From assembly GCF_001597735.1 (NCBI RefSeq), contig NZ_LUTS01000007.1:1-64000 (forward strand): a stretch of DNA of 64,000 nt, in the 5' to 3' direction. The notes beneath the pieces are model-generated. The model was not told the origin of the DNA. It ran no database searches and was given only the letters and a program-made list of their open reading frames with translations. Position numbers and translations under genes: made by a program. Below are positions 44,635 through 54,532 of this stretch, in pieces; the first letter of the stretch is position 1; the number at the start of each line of letters is the position of its first letter. This DNA comes from Neptuniibacter pectenicola. Its GTDB lineage: Bacteria > Pseudomonadota > Gammaproteobacteria > Pseudomonadales > Balneatricaceae.

Positions 44635-44815
44635 GGACTAACCTCTATCCTGTTGTATATTGCGGGTATGTTTGACGCAGAGTCTCCCTTGCAGCTCAGT
44701 ATTTTGCAAGCCAGATTTTTCGTGAAATAGTGCTATAAAAAAGTATCAGCCCATTTTTATCCGCGCCGGTATGGATTAAGCTGTGCAGATATCAATTCGG
44801 TTAGGGAGTATCTGA

Positions 44816-47800
44816 ATGTCGTGCTACAAAATAATGGGTTTGGGATTATTAATTACGCTGCTTTTAACGGGGTGTTCAGATGACCCCGATGAGCGTCAAA
44901 CAAATCATGTAAATAGCACGACATCCCCCCAAGTATCGACGGTTGCACCTGAGGGTAATAACACTTCGGTTAAGGGAAATATGCAACCCCTCGATGTATT
45001 AGATATTTCTGAACGAGAGTTTGGCGATGTCAATGCGATATCCCTTCTCTTTAATACCCCAATACAACCGGATCAGGCTTTTAAGTCTTTTATTAAAATC
45101 GAGCCCGAGTTAGGTAAACCTGTTTTAAGTAAAGATGGTAGAACACTTTATTTTACCGGTATTTCGCCGGTCACTGAATATACGGTGAGTGTTGAGCCGG
45201 GTTTAGCTGCAGAGAATAAAACAACGCTTACCTATGGTTTATCCGAAACCGTTAAAACACGCGCGTTGCCCCGTTTAGTCTCCTTTGAAACGGATGGGGT
45301 GGTGATGATTCCGGGCAAAGTTGATTCATTAGCTTTATTGGCGGTGAATGTAGCGGAAGCGGATGTAAATATTTACAAAGTAAAATCGGATAAGTTTGTC
45401 ACTTTCTTTAATGAGTATGGTGCGCTCTCTAATGGTGACCGTTGGTACCATGATGAGACGCGTTTAGGCAATACGGTTGATCATGTCTACAGCACACGGT
45501 TAAAAATCAGTAAAAAAGAAAACCAACGCAACCGTGTGAGCCTTCCTGTTAATTTAGTCCCTAATATCGATGATGGGGGGTTATACCTTGCGACGGTTAG
45601 AACGCCCGGTGGTTTTGACTTTCAGGCAACGTGGTTCACGGTTTCTTCTTTAGGTATTCAAGCACGTGATTATGGTAAGCATACGCGCTTTATTATTCAA
45701 AATGCGAAAAGAGGCGCGTTGTTAAAAGGGGTTACTTTAAAAATCCTTGATTACAATAATAAGGTTATTGCTACCGGCATGAGTAATCATGAGGGGGCGT
45801 GGGAAACGACGAATAACTGGCAGCGTCACTCGCCTCGCTTAATCATGGCGACGCAGGGTAATCAAGTGTCTGTTTTGCAATACCGCGCGGCAGACTTTGA
45901 TCTATCTTCGTTCTCTGTATCCGGTCGCCCAGTTAAGGATATTGAGCACTTTGTCTATTCGCCGCGGGATATTTACCGTCCTGGTGAAACGTTAATTTTA
46001 AGCACATTAACGCGTGATATGGATGGGCAGTTAATTGGTGGTGCTCTAAATGTCGAGTTAATTAAGCCTGACGGCCAGCGTGCAGGCATATGGCGTACGG
46101 AGGCTTCAGCGCCGGGGTATTATGAATTTAGACATGCGCTGCCTACGGCTGCACCGCTCGGTCAGTGGTATGCACAGGTCTTTAGTCCCGCAAAACCTAA
46201 AATGAAAGCGCGTTTTAAGTTTAAGGTAGAAGAGTTTTTACCTGAACGTTTACGTCTAGTCTTTAATCAGCCAGGGCTTATGAGTTTCAGTAAAGGTGAA
46301 ACGGTTTCGGTTCCCCTAGTTGGTGAGTATTTGTACGGTGCGCCCGCGGCAGGTAACCGTTTAGATACCCAAGTAACGGTCAGTGGTTGGGCGTCTCCTT
46401 TTGAGGGGTTAAAAGGGTTTAAGTTTGGCGCGCCCGATACGGTTTCCCGTTATCAATTCAGCTTGGATTCCGTTGAGCTTAACAGCCAAGGTGAAACGAC
46501 AACGGTCATTAACAAAAAACAGCTGGATTGGGGTAACTTTTCTACGCCCACACGCGTGCGCTTAAACTACAGCCTGTTTGAGAGTGGAGGACGGGCGATC
46601 AATCGTAGCCAGTCAGTTTTACTCTGGCCGCGTAGTAGCTTTATTGGTGTTAAACCACGGTTTAAAAACGATGTGTCTGATACGGAACAAGAGATTGAAT
46701 TTGATCTTGTTCGGGCGGATGCTCAGGGCACCTTATTGGCAACAGGTGAAGCTAAAGCCACTCTGTACCGTATTGAAGAAAAGTATTTTTGGAGCCATAC
46801 CTCTGAACGTGGTTGGCATTATGAGATAGAGAAAAACGAATACCCTGTTGCGCATGAAACCATTAATTTTGCTGATAATACGCGCCCTAGCATCAAACTG
46901 CCGGTGGAGTGGGGGCGTTACCGACTGGAGCTTGAAGACTATAGTGCGGGGAGCAAAACCGTTTATAGATTCCAAGCCGGCGATTCATGGTATTACAACT
47001 GGAATAGCGCATCCGATCAGATTCGACCAGATAAAGTGACCGTCGCGTTAGACAAAGCGGCTTATCACGCAGGCGATAAAGTTAAGGTTAAACTTGCATC
47101 GCCAACGGAGGGTAGGGCGATTGTTCTACTTGAAACAGATACCGTGTTAAGCACAGTTGAGGTTCAACTGAAGAATCGAGAAGCGGAGGTTGAAATTACC
47201 CTGCCGCAGAATATGGCCAGACATGATGCTTATATATCGGCCTTTGTTGTTGCGCCGACAGAGCAAAAAGAGAAGGTCAGTAAACGTAGTTTTGGTATTG
47301 TGCATCTGCCGATGGATCGCACTGCACGCCAGCTTGACGTTAGCATCAACGTTGCGGAGAAATTACTGCCAGAGAATCGCGCCGAGATTAAGGTGTTGGT
47401 TAATGATAATAAAGGCAAGCCGGTTAGCGGTGATGTCTATGTCACGTTAAGTGCGGTCGATAGCGGTGTATTAAGTGTAACGGGCTACCGTCAGCCAGAT
47501 CCGTTTGAGTTTTTCTATGGCCAGCGTCGCTATAATGCCTCCATTACTGACATGTATGATGATTTAGCTGAACCGGTCTTAAGTGATCAAGCTGAGATTC
47601 GTTGGGGGGGTGATGGTGAACTGGAGCGCGGTGGCGATGCACCGCCAAGCGATGTACAGATTGTTAGCTTATTTAGCTCGGTTGTTAACGTCGAGCAGGG
47701 GGTTGTGTCTATTCCTCTCGACCTGCCAGCCTTTGATGGTGAGTTGACCTTAAATGCGGTTGCGATGGGTCGTGATCAGTTTGGAACGCACTCGGAGACA

Positions 47801-49732
47801 ACAAAAGTGGCGTCCCCGGTGGTGGCTCAACTGTCGATGCCCCGTTTCTTAGCGATGGGCGATGAAGCCACATTAGCGCTAGATTTAGCGAATGTGAGTG
47901 GGGCCAGTCAGAAGGTTGAGGTTTCCATTGCAACCGAAGGGGCCGTTTCGTTGGCCGCCAAGCGTCACCGTATTCAATTGGCGGATGGTCAGAAACAGAT
48001 TATCCACCTTCCCGTAAAAGCGGTCAGCATAGGTGAAGGCCATATAACCGCAGCGATTACCTTGGCCGATGGTACGGGCAACACCGTTCAACTTCAGCGT
48101 GATTGGATGCTGGGTGTTCGTTCTGCATACCCTGCTACTTACGGTAAAGTCAGTCAGTATTTGCAGAAAGGGGAGCGTATACGTTTTCCGGTGGCTGATA
48201 TAAATACACTGGCGGGTGATACCGTTAAAGCTCAGCTGCGGGTGGCCGTAACACCGGATCTTGGGGCGGCTAATCACTTTAAATCACTCATGCGTTACCC
48301 TTATGCCTGTTTAGAGCAAACAACCAGTAAGTCCCAACCTATCGCCATACTGTTTGAGCATGATCAACTGCCAGCCTTTGCACAATCGGTGAGTGTTCAG
48401 CAGAGAGAAAAACAGATCAATGTAGCATTAGCGCGCTATGCCGAGCTGCAACGTGCGAATGGTTCTTTTGGTTTGTGGAATAAATTCTCGCCTGAAGAGC
48501 ACTGGTTGACGGCTTACGCCACGGATTTCTTGTTGCAACTTAAACAGTCAGGTATTGCAGTGCCTGAGTCATTATTGAATAACGCCCAAAAACGTTTAAA
48601 TACCTATGTTCATAAGCGTACGGCGCTCGCGGTAAGAACGTGGTCAGATATACCGTCTCATTATGAGATCTCATATAGAGCCTATGCTGCTTATGTATTG
48701 GCTAAAGGGGGGCGTGTGACCTTAGGCCCATTACGTGACATGGCCGAAAATCAGCTAACTGAGGCACGAGGTATGTTACCGGGTGTTCATTTAGGCTTAG
48801 CGATGATAGAAACGGGTAGCGTCGATGAGGGTGAAAAATTAATCACTGATGCCTTTAGCGTTAAACGGGCACCGGGTTATTTAGGTGACTATGGTTCGGT
48901 GGTACGTGATAAGGCGATGGCTATCCATTCGGTTATTGCCGCTAAATCAGTATCGGACGGGGTGGTTAAACAGGCACTTAAACAGCTCCCTGATCTACTT
49001 GTTGAGTTAAAACAGGTGCGTTGGTTGAGTACGCAGGAAAAAGCAGCGTTGCTGCGTTTAGCCTCTGACCTGTATCAGCTGGATACGCAAGGTAAGTGGA
49101 CGGGTGAGCTTGTACAGGGTGATATTGACGCCGTTTTATCAGCCACGGGTGAATTAGGTAAAAATATTGATAGAGATGCCCTCGATAAAACTAGCTTTAC
49201 CAATCAGGGCGACAAACCGCTATTTGCTAGCTTTAGTTGGACCGGTCTTCCTGCGGATATGCCATCGTCACTTAACGAAGGTGTAAACGTGCGGGTTGAT
49301 CATTTTACAGTGATTAACAATAAAGCCCGAGCACTGGAAAAAGATCAGGTGTTAAAAATAGGTGAAGTTGTATTAACACGGGTACGCTTATACAGCGAGA
49401 CACGGGTGCCTGATGGCCTACTTGTCAATCTGATTCCGGCCGGTGTTGAGCTGGAAAATCAAAATTTACAGAACGCGCTCAAGCTCGACAGTATCCAAAT
49501 CGGGGGGGAAGCGGTCGAACAACAGGCTCAGATCGTGTATCAAGCTTACAAAGGTGATCGTTATGTCGCCGCCGTGGACCTTCCTGCTAAGCGCGAGCAA
49601 ACCGTGTATTTCTTATCGCGTGCGGTCACGCCCGGTGCCTATGTTGTGCCACCAGCCATGGTCGAATCGATGTATAAACCATCGATTAGAGGGATTAGTA
49701 ATAGCATTAAATCGATTTCGGTGATGCCATAA
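44816..49732 (+). CDS. Bacterial alpha-2-macroglobulin lipoprotein
   Basis: A 1638-residue periplasmic lipoprotein (lipobox LLLTGC, lipid Cys about residue 20) of the YfhM type, thought to trap foreign proteases that breach the outer membrane. It carries MG-type beta domains over the first 900 residues, the A2M core, and the thioester motif CLEQ (Cys1165 in YPYACLEQTTS) that can covalently link the attacker. The terpenoid-cyclase-like helical domain follows (about 1150-1430). It is directly followed by pbpC, the standard yfhM-pbpC pairing that couples defence to peptidoglycan repair. TTAGGGAGT precedes the ATG. Confidence 0.94.
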   Translation: MSCYKIMGLGLLITLLLTGCSDDPDERQTNHVNSTTSPQVSTVAPEGNNTSVKGNMQPLDVLDISEREFGDVNAISLLFNTPIQPDQAFKSFIKIEPELGKPVLSKDGRTLYFTGISPVTEYTVSVEPGLAAENKTTLTYGLSETVKTRALPRLVSFETDGVVMIPGKVDSLALLAVNVAEADVNIYKVKSDKFVTFFNEYGALSNGDRWYHDETRLGNTVDHVYSTRLKISKKENQRNRVSLPVNLVPNIDDGGLYLATVRTPGGFDFQATWFTVSSLGIQARDYGKHTRFIIQNAKRGALLKGVTLKILDYNNKVIATGMSNHEGAWETTNNWQRHSPRLIMATQGNQVSVLQYRAADFDLSSFSVSGRPVKDIEHFVYSPRDIYRPGETLILSTLTRDMDGQLIGGALNVELIKPDGQRAGIWRTEASAPGYYEFRHALPTAAPLGQWYAQVFSPAKPKMKARFKFKVEEFLPERLRLVFNQPGLMSFSKGETVSVPLVGEYLYGAPAAGNRLDTQVTVSGWASPFEGLKGFKFGAPDTVSRYQFSLDSVELNSQGETTTVINKKQLDWGNFSTPTRVRLNYSLFESGGRAINRSQSVLLWPRSSFIGVKPRFKNDVSDTEQEIEFDLVRADAQGTLLATGEAKATLYRIEEKYFWSHTSERGWHYEIEKNEYPVAHETINFADNTRPSIKLPVEWGRYRLELEDYSAGSKTVYRFQAGDSWYYNWNSASDQIRPDKVTVALDKAAYHAGDKVKVKLASPTEGRAIVLLETDTVLSTVEVQLKNREAEVEITLPQNMARHDAYISAFVVAPTEQKEKVSKRSFGIVHLPMDRTARQLDVSINVAEKLLPENRAEIKVLVNDNKGKPVSGDVYVTLSAVDSGVLSVTGYRQPDPFEFFYGQRRYNASITDMYDDLAEPVLSDQAEIRWGGDGELERGGDAPPSDVQIVSLFSSVVNVEQGVVSIPLDLPAFDGELTLNAVAMGRDQFGTHSETTKVASPVVAQLSMPRFLAMGDEATLALDLANVSGASQKVEVSIATEGAVSLAAKRHRIQLADGQKQIIHLPVKAVSIGEGHITAAITLADGTGNTVQLQRDWMLGVRSAYPATYGKVSQYLQKGERIRFPVADINTLAGDTVKAQLRVAVTPDLGAANHFKSLMRYPYACLEQTTSKSQPIAILFEHDQLPAFAQSVSVQQREKQINVALARYAELQRANGSFGLWNKFSPEEHWLTAYATDFLLQLKQSGIAVPESLLNNAQKRLNTYVHKRTALAVRTWSDIPSHYEISYRAYAAYVLAKGGRVTLGPLRDMAENQLTEARGMLPGVHLGLAMIETGSVDEGEKLITDAFSVKRAPGYLGDYGSVVRDKAMAIHSVIAAKSVSDGVVKQALKQLPDLLVELKQVRWLSTQEKAALLRLASDLYQLDTQGKWTGELVQGDIDAVLSATGELGKNIDRDALDKTSFTNQGDKPLFASFSWTGLPADMPSSLNEGVNVRVDHFTVINNKARALEKDQVLKIGEVVLTRVRLYSETRVPDGLLVNLIPAGVELENQNLQNALKLDSIQIGGEAVEQQAQIVYQAYKGDRYVAAVDLPAKREQTVYFLSRAVTPGAYVVPPAMVESMYKPSIRGISNSIKSISVMP

Positions 49733-49738
49733 AACGTG

Positions 49739-52066
49739 ATGGGTCGGTATAAATATCTATTGATGGCGCTGGTGGTTGCCTGCTTGATCGTAAGTGGGTT
49801 GCTGCTAGCGGACTTTGTCTATCCGTTAAAACAGCCCCGGCACAGTCAGGATTTTGCCAGCGTTGTGCTAGATCGACAGGGGGAGCCTTTACGCGCCTTT
49901 GCTGATAGTAATGGCGTATGGCGATATGAGGTGAGTTTAGATGAGGTATCGCCTCTCTATCTAGACGCGCTGATTGGCTATGAAGATCAATATTTTTATC
50001 AGCATATTGGGGTGAACCCCTTTAGCTTAATCCGCGCCGGTTGGCAGTATCTAAATGAAGGCCGGATTATTTCGGGCGGCTCGACACTCACGATGCAAGT
50101 GGCCCGTATTTTATATCCCCATCCGCGCACAGTGGCGGGGAAGGGCCAGCAAGTTTTAAGAGCCTTGCAATTAGAGTGGCACCTTAGCAAACAAGAGATA
50201 CTCGAACTCTATCTTAATTATGCCCCGTTTGGCGGCACGTTAGAGGGAGTTCAAGCTGCCAGTCTGCAGTATTTACATAAACCCGCCTCTGCGTTGAGAT
50301 ACTCAGAAGCTGCTTTGCTGGCGGTTCTGCCACAAGCCCCTTCACGCTTAAGGCCAGATAGACATCCTGAGCGCGCTGAGAAAGCCCGTAACAAAGTACT
50401 TGAACGACTGTTGGTTCAGCAGCGTTGGAGTCAGACGGTGGTTGATGCCGCTAAGCAAGAGCATATAGCCGTATGGCCGTTGGTTGCACCGATGGATGCA
50501 CCCTTATTAAGTCGTAGGTTACATCGTGATGCGGCGGCCGAACGGGTGATTCCTAGTACCCTTGACCTTAGCTTGCAGCAATCGTTTGCTGATCGGATTA
50601 AGGCGTATACGTCAACCTTGGATGGGTCCCTATCGGCCGCTGCGTTAGTGGTAGATAACCGTTCACATCAAGTGTTGGCCTATGTAGGTTCTGCGGATTT
50701 CTTGGATAATCAGCGCGCGGGTCATGTTGATATGGTAACCGCAATACGCTCCCCGGGCTCTACGCTCAAGCCCTTCCTGTTTGCTTTAGCTTTAGATGAG
50801 AATCTAATTCATAGTGAATCGCTATTGGCGGATGTGCCACGTGTGACCCATACCTATCGGCCAGGCAATTTTAGCCAAGGTTTTTCAGGGCCCGTATCTG
50901 CATCTGAGGCATTAACCCGTTCGTTAAACCTTCCGTTTGTACAGCTCATCGAAGCCTATGGGGCGCAAAGCTTCGTGAATAAGCTACAGCATGTGGGGAT
51001 GGGATTAACGATACCGGAGGGGGATGCCAATCCCGCAATTATTTTAGGGGGGGCGGGCTTCTCATTAGAGAAGCTGGTGGCTACCTATAGTGCCTTCGCG
51101 AATCAGGGCGTAGTGTATCCACTCAGTTATCAGCCGTTTAAAGGTCGTGTCGTGGGGCGTCAATTAATGAGCCCCGAAGCCGCTTGGGTTACGTGGAAAG
51201 TTTTAAATGGGGTTAAGTTGCCCCGAAATCTTAGGTATGGGATTTCACGGCAGAACCTACCCGCTATTGGTTGGAAAACCGGTACCAGTTGGAATTATCG
51301 CGATGTGTGGGCGGTGGGTGTGTCACAAGAGTATACCCTAGGCGTATGGCTAGGCCGTCCAGATGGGAAGCCGATGGAAAAAACGATGGGGAGTTTGTTA
51401 GCCGGACCTCTGTTATTTAGTTTATTTGATCAGCTTAATACGACGGGAGAGGCGATTGTGCAACCGGGCAGTGTTTCTGAGCAAACGATCTGCTGGCCCG
51501 ATGGCCGAGGTGCTGATCTTGTTGCGCCAGAGAACTGCCATAGCAAACGGGTCGCATATGTGATCAATCAGTCAACGCCACGAACGTTACAGCCCGGTTA
51601 TCAATGGGGGCAAACATCGCCGCAATTCTTTAAACCTGAAGTGAGCTATTTGATTAATCCCTCTAACCACCAACGGGTAACGCGTGCCTGTGATAAACAT
51701 GCTATTGCACAAACCGCTTACCTTTGGCCAAACGCATTAGAGCCTTGGGTGAAGCCCGCACAGCGAAAATACGCTCAATTACCCCGCTTTGACGCGGGGT
51801 GCAATATGATCCTGCAAGAGAACTCTCCACTACGGATTACAGGGATTAATCAGGGACAGGTGTATTATGTTCTGGATCATAAAGCGGTGACGCTCAAGGT
51901 GCGTGTGGAAGGTGCGGCGGGCGCGTTGTATTGGTACCTTAATGGAAAACTGCAAGAGACCCGTCAGCGGGAGCTTCACCTACAACTTGATACCCGACAG
52001 CCGTATGAGCTTTATGTGCAAGATAAAACGGGAGCCAATGGTCGAGTAGCGTTTGAAATCTTATAA
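49739..52066 (+). CDS. pbpC: Penicillin-binding protein 1C
   Basis: A bifunctional peptidoglycan enzyme of about 775 residues anchored by one helix (about 6-26). The glycosyltransferase domain shows EDQYFYQHIGVNP with the catalytic Glu and GGSTLTMQVAR; the transpeptidase domain has the serine motif PGSTLKPF, SLN-type SRSLN-like segment TRSLNLPF and the KTGTS triad. The C-terminal BiPBP-like domain (about 685-775) is present. It lies three bases after the alpha-2-macroglobulin stop, so the two are cotranscribed. A GTG at 49736 is an equally possible start. Confidence 0.95.
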   Translation: MGRYKYLLMALVVACLIVSGLLLADFVYPLKQPRHSQDFASVVLDRQGEPLRAFADSNGVWRYEVSLDEVSPLYLDALIGYEDQYFYQHIGVNPFSLIRAGWQYLNEGRIISGGSTLTMQVARILYPHPRTVAGKGQQVLRALQLEWHLSKQEILELYLNYAPFGGTLEGVQAASLQYLHKPASALRYSEAALLAVLPQAPSRLRPDRHPERAEKARNKVLERLLVQQRWSQTVVDAAKQEHIAVWPLVAPMDAPLLSRRLHRDAAAERVIPSTLDLSLQQSFADRIKAYTSTLDGSLSAAALVVDNRSHQVLAYVGSADFLDNQRAGHVDMVTAIRSPGSTLKPFLFALALDENLIHSESLLADVPRVTHTYRPGNFSQGFSGPVSASEALTRSLNLPFVQLIEAYGAQSFVNKLQHVGMGLTIPEGDANPAIILGGAGFSLEKLVATYSAFANQGVVYPLSYQPFKGRVVGRQLMSPEAAWVTWKVLNGVKLPRNLRYGISRQNLPAIGWKTGTSWNYRDVWAVGVSQEYTLGVWLGRPDGKPMEKTMGSLLAGPLLFSLFDQLNTTGEAIVQPGSVSEQTICWPDGRGADLVAPENCHSKRVAYVINQSTPRTLQPGYQWGQTSPQFFKPEVSYLINPSNHQRVTRACDKHAIAQTAYLWPNALEPWVKPAQRKYAQLPRFDAGCNMILQENSPLRITGINQGQVYYVLDHKAVTLKVRVEGAAGALYWYLNGKLQETRQRELHLQLDTRQPYELYVQDKTGANGRVAFEIL

Positions 52067-52133
52067 TTCGCTTGCTGCTAAATAAGCAATATCTTATATT
52101 TGTATATGACTATCAACAATACCAATAAATAAG

Positions 52134-53105
52134 ATGGCGCTTATGAACCTTACACATCGATTTAAAGGCCTCAGCCTTTCCTGTTTACTGCTCTCTTCGA
52201 CACTCTATGCTGCCAGCCCAGCGGATAAGTACCCCGAATCTATGCTCTATAGCGCACCGGTTAAGGTTGCCGATCATGTGTGGTCAGCTATAGGTGCGAC
52301 GCAATATTACAGCTATGAAAATGGGGGGCATAATAACAACCTCTCTTTTGTGATTGGGCAAGACGCTGTTTTAGTGGTTAATGGTGGTGCATCCTACCTG
52401 TTAGCTAAAGCGTTGCATGATGAGATTAAGAAAAAGACAGACCTGCCGGTGAAGTATGTCGTCGATGAAAATGGCCAATCCCATGCAACATTAGGCAATA
52501 GCTATTGGATGGCACAGGGGGCAACGATTATTGCCCACGAAGATGCCTTGGAAGAGATCGCTGAAAAAGGCTTAGATGGACTGGAAACCCTCAAAGGTAT
52601 TCTTAAGGAACGCTTTGCCAACACGGCCTTAGTCGAGATTGATAAGACGTTTGAAGAGACCCTGTCGCTTGATTTAGGTGGGCTGGAGGTCGAGTTAATC
52701 CATTTTGGTCCGGCTCACTCTGCGGGCGATATATCTGTTTATGTTCCCTCCAGTAATGTCTTGATTGCGGGCGACATGGCGTTTCATCAGCGTTTATTGC
52801 CGGTGTTTCCCGATACTGATACCGCTGAATGGTTAGCGACCTGGCACACTGAGTTTGCACCTTATGCTGCCGGTAAAATTATTATACCCGGTCATGGGGA
52901 GGTGACTGATTTTGAAACGGTCGACCAATGGACCCGTGGTTATCTCGAATATATTCGAGGTAAAGTGGGCGAACTTATAGACGAGGGCGGCATGCTTGAA
53001 GATGCCTATAAAATTGACCAAAGCCCTTATGCTCATTTAGAAACATTCGATGTTTTAGCCGCTAAAAATGCAGGCCGTATTTTTGAGGCGATGGAGTTTG
53101 AGTAA
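52134..53105 (+). CDS. Metallo-beta-lactamase-fold exported protein with degenerate metal motif
   Basis: A 323-residue secreted protein (signal peptide ending LYAAS) with the MBL fold. The first metal motif, normally HxHxDH, reads NGQSHA at about residues 113-118 inside VVDENGQSHATLGN, so three or four of the usual ligands are lost. The later ligands remain: the His in HFGPAHSAGD, Asp in IAGDMAFHQ and His in IPGHGE. It may bind one metal in an altered way or be non-catalytic. The convergent neighbours are YceI and cytochrome b561, which often travel with such hydrolases. Starting at the second ATG (52143) is possible. Confidence 0.85.
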   Translation: MALMNLTHRFKGLSLSCLLLSSTLYAASPADKYPESMLYSAPVKVADHVWSAIGATQYYSYENGGHNNNLSFVIGQDAVLVVNGGASYLLAKALHDEIKKKTDLPVKYVVDENGQSHATLGNSYWMAQGATIIAHEDALEEIAEKGLDGLETLKGILKERFANTALVEIDKTFEETLSLDLGGLEVELIHFGPAHSAGDISVYVPSSNVLIAGDMAFHQRLLPVFPDTDTAEWLATWHTEFAPYAAGKIIIPGHGEVTDFETVDQWTRGYLEYIRGKVGELIDEGGMLEDAYKIDQSPYAHLETFDVLAAKNAGRIFEAMEFE

Positions 53106-53162
53106 GCCCGTCGATTGATAATCCCAGCCGTCAGGTTAGCCTCAGGGTATAAGGGGCGGTAC

Positions 53163-53196
53163 AAAAAAAGGCGAATATCATTATTCGCCTTTTTTC
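53163..53196. terminator. Bidirectional terminator
   Basis: AAAAAAAGGCGAATA-TCAT-TATTCGCCTTTTTT forms a perfect stem between the convergent MBL-fold and yceI genes. Confidence 0.94.
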
Positions 53197-53213
53197 GATC
53201 TCACTCAGGTCGT

Positions 53214-53789
53214 TTACTTACGGATGCCTTCGATATTAAGGTCCATATAAACAGTTTCTGCGGCTGGGCCTAGCTTGTAGTTCATACCAAACTCATGGGG
53301 TTTTAACTCAAGTGTGCCCGAGAAACCCACACGATAGCCTCCCCACGGGTCTTCGCCTTCACCCACTTTATCCACATCTATTGCGACCTCTTTAGTCGTT
53401 CCGTAGAGGGTCAGCATGCCTTTCATTACACCGCCGCCTTCAGCATTAGGCGTGAAAGAGGTGCTTTTAAAGGATGCGGTAGGGTGCTCTTTTACATTTA
53501 AATATTCGTCGCCACGAATATGTTTATTACGTTCAGCATGGTTTGAGTCAAATGAGGCCACATCGACCTCTACATTGATTGACGCATCAGCAGGTGATTT
53601 AGCATCATAAGAAAAGTCGCCATTGAAGGTATTAAAGCGTCCGGTTAGCCAACTAATGCCTAAATGACTAATGCGAAACTCAATTGATGCATGGGCGCCT
53701 TTGGTATCAATAACATAATCTGCCGCATATAACGGTGATGCTGAGATCAATGTAGCCAGTGCTAACCCTTTGAAAAATTTTGATTTCAT
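53214..53789 (-). CDS. YceI-family periplasmic lipid-binding protein
   Basis: A 191-residue protein with a signal peptide ending at SPLYAADY and a YceI lipocalin-like barrel (about 24-190) beginning VIDTKGAHASIEFRISHLG and including FDSNHAERNKHIRGDEYLNV. YceI proteins bind polyisoprenoids such as ubiquinone precursors in the periplasm. The gene overlaps cytochrome b561 by four bases (ATGA), so the two are made together, matching a common pairing thought to deal with quinone or oxidative stress. No other oddity is seen. Confidence 0.93.
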   Translation of the reverse strand: MKSKFFKGLALATLISASPLYAADYVIDTKGAHASIEFRISHLGISWLTGRFNTFNGDFSYDAKSPADASINVEVDVASFDSNHAERNKHIRGDEYLNVKEHPTASFKSTSFTPNAEGGGVMKGMLTLYGTTKEVAIDVDKVGEGEDPWGGYRVGFSGTLELKPHEFGMNYKLGPAAETVYMDLNIEGIRK

Positions 53790-54367
53790 TCTGCTTCCTC
53801 GCGTAGCGCAAGCATGCGCTTTAAAGTTGAATCTTTATCGATAAAATGGTGTTTTAACGCTGCTGCGGCATGCAGTGCCGCCAGTAAAATGAGTGATGTC
53901 GCTACGATAAAATGAATCTCGCCAGCGATATCTTCTTGATTTTCTATTCCAACGGGGAGCGCTGGAATACTGATCAGGTTGAAAAACTCGATCGCACGAC
54001 CATCCGCGGTAGAGATTAAGTAACCCGACGTCACGGTTATAAGTAGTAAAATATAAAGTAAACCATGTGCAACTTTAGCGGCCAACTCTAGGGCGGCAGG
54101 CTGTGGTAAGGGCGACGGAGGCTTATTGAACAGGCGCCAAACGATACGAACCAGTAATGTAACAGCGACGAGTATGCCGATGCTTTTGTGCCACACAGGT
54201 ATGGTTTTATACGCGGGATCATAATAATCGAGCGATTCTATATACCAACCGAGTGGGTAAAGCCCGATAACAGCTAGGGCAATAAACCAGTGCATAATGA
54301 CCGGCCCCCAACCATAACTGGTAGCATCGTTGGTTAGTTTATGATTAATAACCATCCTGTGGCTCAC
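53786..54367 (-). CDS. Cytochrome b561
   Basis: A 193-residue inner-membrane di-heme cytochrome with four helices. Heme-binding His candidates are in VIMHWFIALAV, PVWHKSIGIL, KVAHGLLYILL and LAALHAAAALKHHF. It moves electrons between quinol and a periplasmic acceptor. It is the first gene of a cytochrome b561-yceI pair. The true start may be the fifth residue (MVINHK). It is divergent from a LysR regulator, which may control it. Confidence 0.92.
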   Translation of the reverse strand: MSHRMVINHKLTNDATSYGWGPVIMHWFIALAVIGLYPLGWYIESLDYYDPAYKTIPVWHKSIGILVAVTLLVRIVWRLFNKPPSPLPQPAALELAAKVAHGLLYILLLITVTSGYLISTADGRAIEFFNLISIPALPVGIENQEDIAGEIHFIVATSLILLAALHAAAALKHHFIDKDSTLKRMLALREEAE

Positions 54368-54532
54368 TCCATGAATGTAGATTTGATGTCATCATAGGCG
54401 TCTATGGCGATATATTGTTTATTCGGTTCCTTGCTTGTGTATCAATTAAGGTCGTTATCGATTGCTTTTCTAACTATAAAACCGGATCATTAATGCGTCC
54501 AATGCATATTTAACATCATGGTTATGCTTTAA

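Noticed and set aside
46578-48277. Several open frames antisense to, or out of frame with, the alpha-2-macroglobulin gene
   Set aside because: All lie inside the 1638-codon gene, have no ribosome-binding site and no recognisable protein character.
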